The notes under the pieces are model-generated. The model had not been told where the DNA came from, did not search any database, and saw only the letters and a program-made list of their open reading frames with translations. Positions 58,719 to 64,000 of a DNA stretch of 64,000 nucleotides are shown here, piece by piece (the first letter of the stretch is position 1; the number at the start of each line of letters is the position of its first letter). Both the position numbers and the translations under genes were made by a program. Source of the DNA: Casuarina equisetifolia. Lineage: Eukaryota; Streptophyta; Magnoliopsida; Fagales; Casuarinaceae. The stretch lies in the NCBI GenBank assembly GCA_028551475.1, contig CM052356.1, forward strand, positions 20,611,884 to 20,675,883, in the 5' to 3' direction.

Positions 58719-61700
58719 CTAATCGCCAGTTAATGCCCGGGGTCGGTGTTGGATGGTGAAAAGGGACATTCCAGTCTGCGAAATCGCTCTAACAAATGAC
58801 ACATTTGCAGTCAGAGTTGGAGCATGCCAGTAATCACCGGTCCCAAAAATAACCTTGTTCTTCAATGCCAGCTTTCTGGTTGTTGGGAGGCCCATCACTC
58901 GTTGAGAGGGACCATCCGGCACAACCCTGTTCCAATCAAAAGTGCATCATCAGCTCACAACGCGTTTTTTATTTATATATAATAAAATAAAATAAAATAA
59001 AAAATATAGAAATTTATTTGGTTGGTACTAACAGCAACATAGTTGCAGATAGAGTTGCTAATCATTTTTAGTAAAAACACGTTACACCCATTTGAAGAGA
59101 TACTGCCTCAGAAACCATCTTTTGTTTGGAATTAGAAGTTACCAAATCGTCTCTTCTGGTGCCAGATTTCCATTCCAACACCAGAGTTAGATGCAGACAT
59201 TGTCCTCTACCAGTGTGATCTATATCAATTATAGGACTCACTGAATTCGTCTAAGCTCTAACTTATCGAATGTCAGTTTTCTATGAGAGCTCTTGGTTTT
59301 GACCTGGTCATTGCACGATATTTATTATCCATGGGCTGAAACCTAGACTGATACCAACAAAATCTAGTCTCAGAAAACTGAACCCCTTCATCAGGGAACC
59401 ATATCAATAGAACCCAACCCCGTCAACATACAGATGACGTTGAATGGTAAATAAAGCCTGTATCAAATTCTCAGAAACAGACAAACTATGGGATTAGCTA
59501 TAAACTCATAAATCACAACCTTCATGATAATACTCATGTATTAACACAAACTTGACATAGATAGTCTGCCTTTCTTGGTCATTCACAGAAACAGTTGTCT
59601 GTCTGCTTCATACTTTCCAAACCAATTTCCTACTTTCAAATTAAAAAATAAAATGATAAAAATGTACAAAAACACAAAGCCAAAGGCATGTTTAGAAGCT
59701 TTTCCCGGAATTGTACTTCAAATCAGGCATGTAGGCAAAGAATCTTCTCAAAATTACAGTAAAACTCATGTTTGTAAGTATATTTTAAACAGTTATCCCT
59801 TTTATATTTTCCAGAAAACAAGACTTCAACTGCATGAGTAATTAAATCTCCGTTCAATTTCTATTCAAAGATCTCTCTTATCATTTTGCTGCCAAAGATT
59901 TCAAAGTAACACTATAAACAATGTTATCTACAAGATGCTTCCGAATGAGAAACACAAAACTGCTACCTTTCTTAACAGCCTGTCTTGCTCACCCGATTTT
60001 CAAAGCCTCTTTGTAGAGCCATATGCATGATTATACATTGCGGAGTTCCAATACCTTTTCCTTCTTTCCCTTCTAAGGCACAAAAAACTCATATGTCCTT
60101 CCAGTGACAGCAAACTCTCATTCCTCTTACCTAAGCACGTAAAGTCATTTTGATTGTTCTATACAATCATTACAATCAAGGCTGAAAACAGCAGTTTCCA
60201 GTAATTAATGGCTTTGGGCGAAAAGAAACCTCCACCTAAAGAAGAATGGGACAGTGGATGAGGTAATAGGTTCAAATTTCATAGGAGTAAGGAATTAGTT
60301 ACCAACAAAAGGAAACTCAAACCAAAATTAAGATCACTATTTGCATCTTCAGCAAAAGGAAAAACAGCAATTTGATTCACTCCAATCAAAAAGCAACACA
60401 TTGCTGAGTAGAGAACATGGCAGAGTTTAAGTTATCTGATGGACAGGTGGAGGAAGCTAACGACAGGGATTCATGACCAGCAGGAATATTGCCGAACACT
60501 TAAAAGGAAGTTGAGGATAAACTTATGTGGAGAATGTGCCCTTATATATGTTTTACATAAGGATAATTATATGAGAATACATATTTGTGGCCTGAACATG
60601 AACGCACATAGTTCTGTGATCCCAGAAGACCAGAGAGAAATGTTCCTCCAAGAGTAAATTTCTAGTCCACTTCACATAACAGATTGATGAGTACAAAATT
60701 GCAGAAAGCATTACAGACAACTGGCTAATATAAGCAGAGAGTTGAAAGAAATTTAAAATAAAAACTCAGTTTATACCAATTTAGTAAGTAGATGGCTTAT
60801 GCTGATTAGCCAACAATTTGAATTACGTGGTTATTTGAAATAAATGTTCATATGAGAACCTAAGACTTGGCAATCAATGGTTTGTCACATAAATTTTTGA
60901 AGGACAGATTAAAAAAGACGTTAGTTTAGTAGTATATAATATTGCTTTATATCTAAAAGTAATCAAGCCCTTTTAGCCCCAAAAGATACAAATTTATTCT
61001 ATCCTCTATAAACTGACAAGAGAAATAGAACAAGGGTCCCAACAAATTAGCAATGATGATTTCGAAAACAATAAATTTGATTTTATACTGTGGATCGATC
61101 CAGTCAGAATGGTTGCAGATGCAGTGGTTCAAGAAAGAAATAAATTAGCGAAGAAACTTACAATAGGCACTTTAGTAACTGATTGGCTCTGAACTTCTCT
61201 TTAGGCCCTCCACACATTGATACTAATTCCTTGAACTCCAACTGAACACTTCCACATATTATGCCTCTCCTTCCACATATTAAACTGCCAAGTTCCGCAT
61301 GAATTGGATTCTGGACCTCCGACATCACCTGGCAAAATAAAGACATGCTCAAGTTCAAGTGTACATATATGGTAGGAGTACTGAATAAGTATAAAACAGA
61401 CAGATAAACAGAGAACAGAGGTGTGGAAGAGGGGTTCCATACATTGATTGACTACATCTTTCGTTTAAATACGAAATGAAGGAAATGAAAGAACAAACTT
61501 CCAGTAATGATCATTTGTGAAAATGTAGATTTCATTGAGTCAAATGCTTAGGGTCATTTTATTCAAAAGGACTGGAAGATAAAGGAGGATGTCACACTGA
61601 GATTTTGAGGAGGGGGATCAAACTCCTGAGTATGTTGTGGTTGGAGAGTAGCTTGAAATAAACATAAGGAGATCAGAGAAGCAGCCGTGGGAAAGGCTGG

Positions 61701-63752
61701 CAAAAAATAAGTAGTTGTTGCAATTTGACACATCAACAAGCTTGTTCACTTGTGCATGTTGGGATAGTTCTACTGAACCAAGAAGCAGTCTAGCTGTTAA
61801 CCATAAATGGCCGTATCAAGCATTTTGTTCACATAGAATAAACTCAAAAGAGTTTCTCCAGAATCATAATTACCAATGCTGCCCACACTTAAAACAAGAC
61901 CCCTCATCATATAATTATTCTTACACAATAAATTTCGAATTAATGCAGCAGACACACTCAAATTGTGATGAGTACTGATAAGACAATAGTACACCAAGAC
62001 TCCACACAACTAACAAAAGAAAACTCTATCAAACTTCAAGTCTGCACAACCAACATTTGGAGCTATCTAACAAAGACTACCAGCCATCCCTTTATTCAAA
62101 AAGGCTTTTTCCTTCTTTTGTAAAAAAATATACAACAATCACATAAGCAGTATCTCCAACAAACCATCCACTTATCATCTTAGAGGCACATGCATTGACA
62201 ATGAAAGCCACACATTTTAGTCCTAATCTTCACACAAGAAATTATAGAAGTAATTTGGCATGACTTATGCTTCAATACTGGTTAACAAAATAAACAAAGA
62301 TGCTAGAGATCAAAGCTTAACAAAGAAGCAAGCACTAAACTTCAATAAATAATTTACCTGTCCAATGACAAACTCAAGGTTGCCCTTAAACCGCCGCCTT
62401 AATTCACTCTCTGGAGTGGCTAAAAGTTTCTTAGCACTACCATTACTAATCCCAGATACAATAGCGATCAAAGCAGTTGTATCAAAATTTATAAAATCTC
62501 CATCACCTAACAAAGTCCCGACATCATTAGATGCCACACTTTTGACATATGAAGGGCAAAGTTTCATCCCCAAAATGAGTTGACATAAAGAATCATCCAC
62601 ATTCCCCTCCAATTGCTCTTCCAAAATCCTTGGCATGACAGCAGCAGCACTTCTACCAGTGAAATCACATCCAGAAATTGAAACAGCAGCACCAATATCA
62701 TCAACCTTTATTTCAAACACACGTGCCTCTTGATATGATCTACCAAGCACATGTACCCAGTCAGCATCCAAATCCTCAGAGAAGTCAAACTCGTAAACAG
62801 AAAACTGCAATACAATTTCAGAAGCCCCGAATTCTTCTCTAAGTTTCTCTTTAACAAAGTTTCCAACTCCATTTGAGAAGGAAAGAATGATTGACGAAGG
62901 TTTCAATGCCATTGTAGATTGAGCTGAAGCAAGGACTTCTTCTACCCTCAATTTCAAGCCCTTAGTCTTTTGGCATCTATCCCAAGAAACGTACCTTGGG
63001 TTCCTATCCGACACAATAATCCACACAGGTTTCCCATTGAGAGTACAAACCACATCAACATGGGTACCTTTGGAACAAGAATTGGATCTCCGCCCCTTGC
63101 AATCTGTAGGAAATAGAGGAATTGGCTTGCAAACTCGAGAAACTCCCGTTACAAAAGGCTGCTGGAGTATGTGAACGACTGCCTCGAGGTGGCCGACATT
63201 GACACTGTCCCCATGTAAGAAGAATGATCACATATCTAATCACTAAAATTTCTCATAAGCAAAGCAGGACAGTAACTTCTGATTAAAAACCAGTACTTTG
63301 CTATATTTCAGCCGATGAAAAGGAAGACAATATATTGAACTAGAAAATGAACCATCCTAGATTATTAAATGAACTGCTAAATCAGTGTACAACGATGTCC
63401 CAAGAAAACAATAGCATTTGAAAAACAAGGTTGACATAGACCTTGCAGGTGTTCTAAACCGTCATAACCTTCCAGTCAGCACTGGAGATGGAGACAGACA
63501 CAAACAGAAAGCGGCAGAACTCCGCTGATGCAGAAAGGATTTTGGGTAGGCTCACCTTAGACGTGGGATAGGGAGAGAAGAGCAGCGGGAGAGGAAAGCG
63601 AGCTCCGAGTGGGCGAGTTTGAGGAGAGTCCGCCTGCATGAGCCGGTTAGGGTGGAGGACGACGCCGGCAATCCCTCTATTCTATCAATCACAGCCCTAC
63701 ATCTCTGCTTTGCCAATTCCACTTCTTCTGCAACCCCTTTTGCTTCCGTCAT
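58719..63752 (-). CDS. DUF1308 / UPF0415 (C7orf25-like) protein
   Basis: Four exons on the minus strand: 63,752-63,556, 63,204-62,358, 61,328-61,162 and 58,926-58,719. All introns are GT-AG, and the phases join to 472 residues. The N-terminal part starts MTEAKGVAEEVELAKQRC and continues with LKLAHSELAFLSRCS and NVGHLEAVVHILQQPF. The middle has VWIIVSDRNPRYVSWD. The C-terminal DUF1308 region has INFDTTALIAIVSGISNG, then PIHAELGSLICGR, then KVIFGTGDYWHAPTLTANVS, and ends RPRALTGD. This is the conserved eukaryotic C7orf25 family; its role is not established to my knowledge. The conserved Asp in NFDTTAL would suit a PIN-like fold, which is inference. All exons look intact. Exon 1 starts at the first ATG of a frame continuous with the conserved N terminus. 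Confidence 0.92.
58979..59006. repeat. AAAAT microsatellite in intron 3 of the DUF1308 gene
   Basis: Five near-perfect AAAAT units in the intron between exons 3 and 4. Confidence 0.9.
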
Positions 63753-64000
63753 TTGCTAACTACGACGAATTACACCAAAGAGTGGAACAGGAACAAGTCG
63801 TAAGTAGAGTCACTGGGTGTTTCTTCTTAACTTCCTCTGCGTCTTCTGCAACTGTAGACGCCATGGGATCATTCCTTCCCCTGTTTCTATAATCTCTTCG
63901 ACATCAGCACCCTATTTGGAAAATAAACTAACCGCCTCTCCCTTTCTTTTTCAATTGATCTAAGTCCACAATAATCAACCGCCTCAGGATTAACAAGTAT
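63753..64000. other. Promoter/leader side of the DUF1308 gene
   Basis: Upstream of the minus-strand start codon. A + strand open frame here (63,638-63,892) mirrors exon 1 and is not a gene. No further feature is recognised before the window ends. Confidence 0.5.

Noticed and set aside
1-64000. tRNA, rRNA or snoRNA genes
   Set aside because: None recognised by eye. The only tRNA-related match is the retrotransposon primer-binding site at 51,150. A tRNAscan-SE run would be decisive.

Overview
This is nuclear DNA of a flowering plant, almost certainly a eudicot. It is AT-rich, its genes carry GT-AG introns (some several kb long), the protein families are plant ones (NDR1/HIN1-like, UPF0426 plastid protein, LRR-EDR1-kinase, plant ADH-like), and Ty1/copia elements sit between genes. 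The sequence does not identify the species.

Left part (1-31,200), all genes on the + strand: the 3' end of a rhodanese-like (STR6-type) gene with a frameshift (1,344-2,889); a large LRR / EDR1-like / kinase gene, apparently one coding exon, with one extra base at its DFD motif (4,030-7,762); a two-exon UPF0426 plastid-protein gene with a 4.1-kb intron (11,111-15,519); a five-exon METTL21-type lysine methyltransferase gene (16,599-22,168); a ten-exon zinc alcohol-dehydrogenase-like gene (23,646-29,100); and a single-exon NDR1/HIN1-like (NHL6-type) gene (30,442-31,191). Exon boundaries were set by hand from frame continuity, splice dinucleotides and remembered family motifs.

Middle part (32,162-50,718) is an 18.5-kb gene-poor block lying exactly between two direct copies of a ~1.4-kb segment, made of the NHL6 gene from codon 101 plus its 3' flank. 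Inside are a decayed minus-strand pseudogene of a CDKA/cdc2-like kinase, whose HRD exon is amplified into seven ~477-bp tandem units (42,068-45,406); a 3.19-kb tandem duplication carrying a later exon of the same kinase; and an old, broken copia pol relic (about 48,300-50,520). The right-hand NHL6 copy was later split by a structurally complete but mutated copia element (50,760-57,165; 387-bp LTRs, 5-bp target duplication with one mismatch). Its leader carries a dense run of TTGAC (W-box) cores.

Right part: a four-exon DUF1308/UPF0415 (C7orf25-like) gene on the minus strand (58,719-63,752), with its promoter at the window end. The intact genes look like unrelated housekeeping or stress genes in ordinary plant order. 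The unusual biology is the 18.5-kb block, its flanking duplication and the kinase-exon array.
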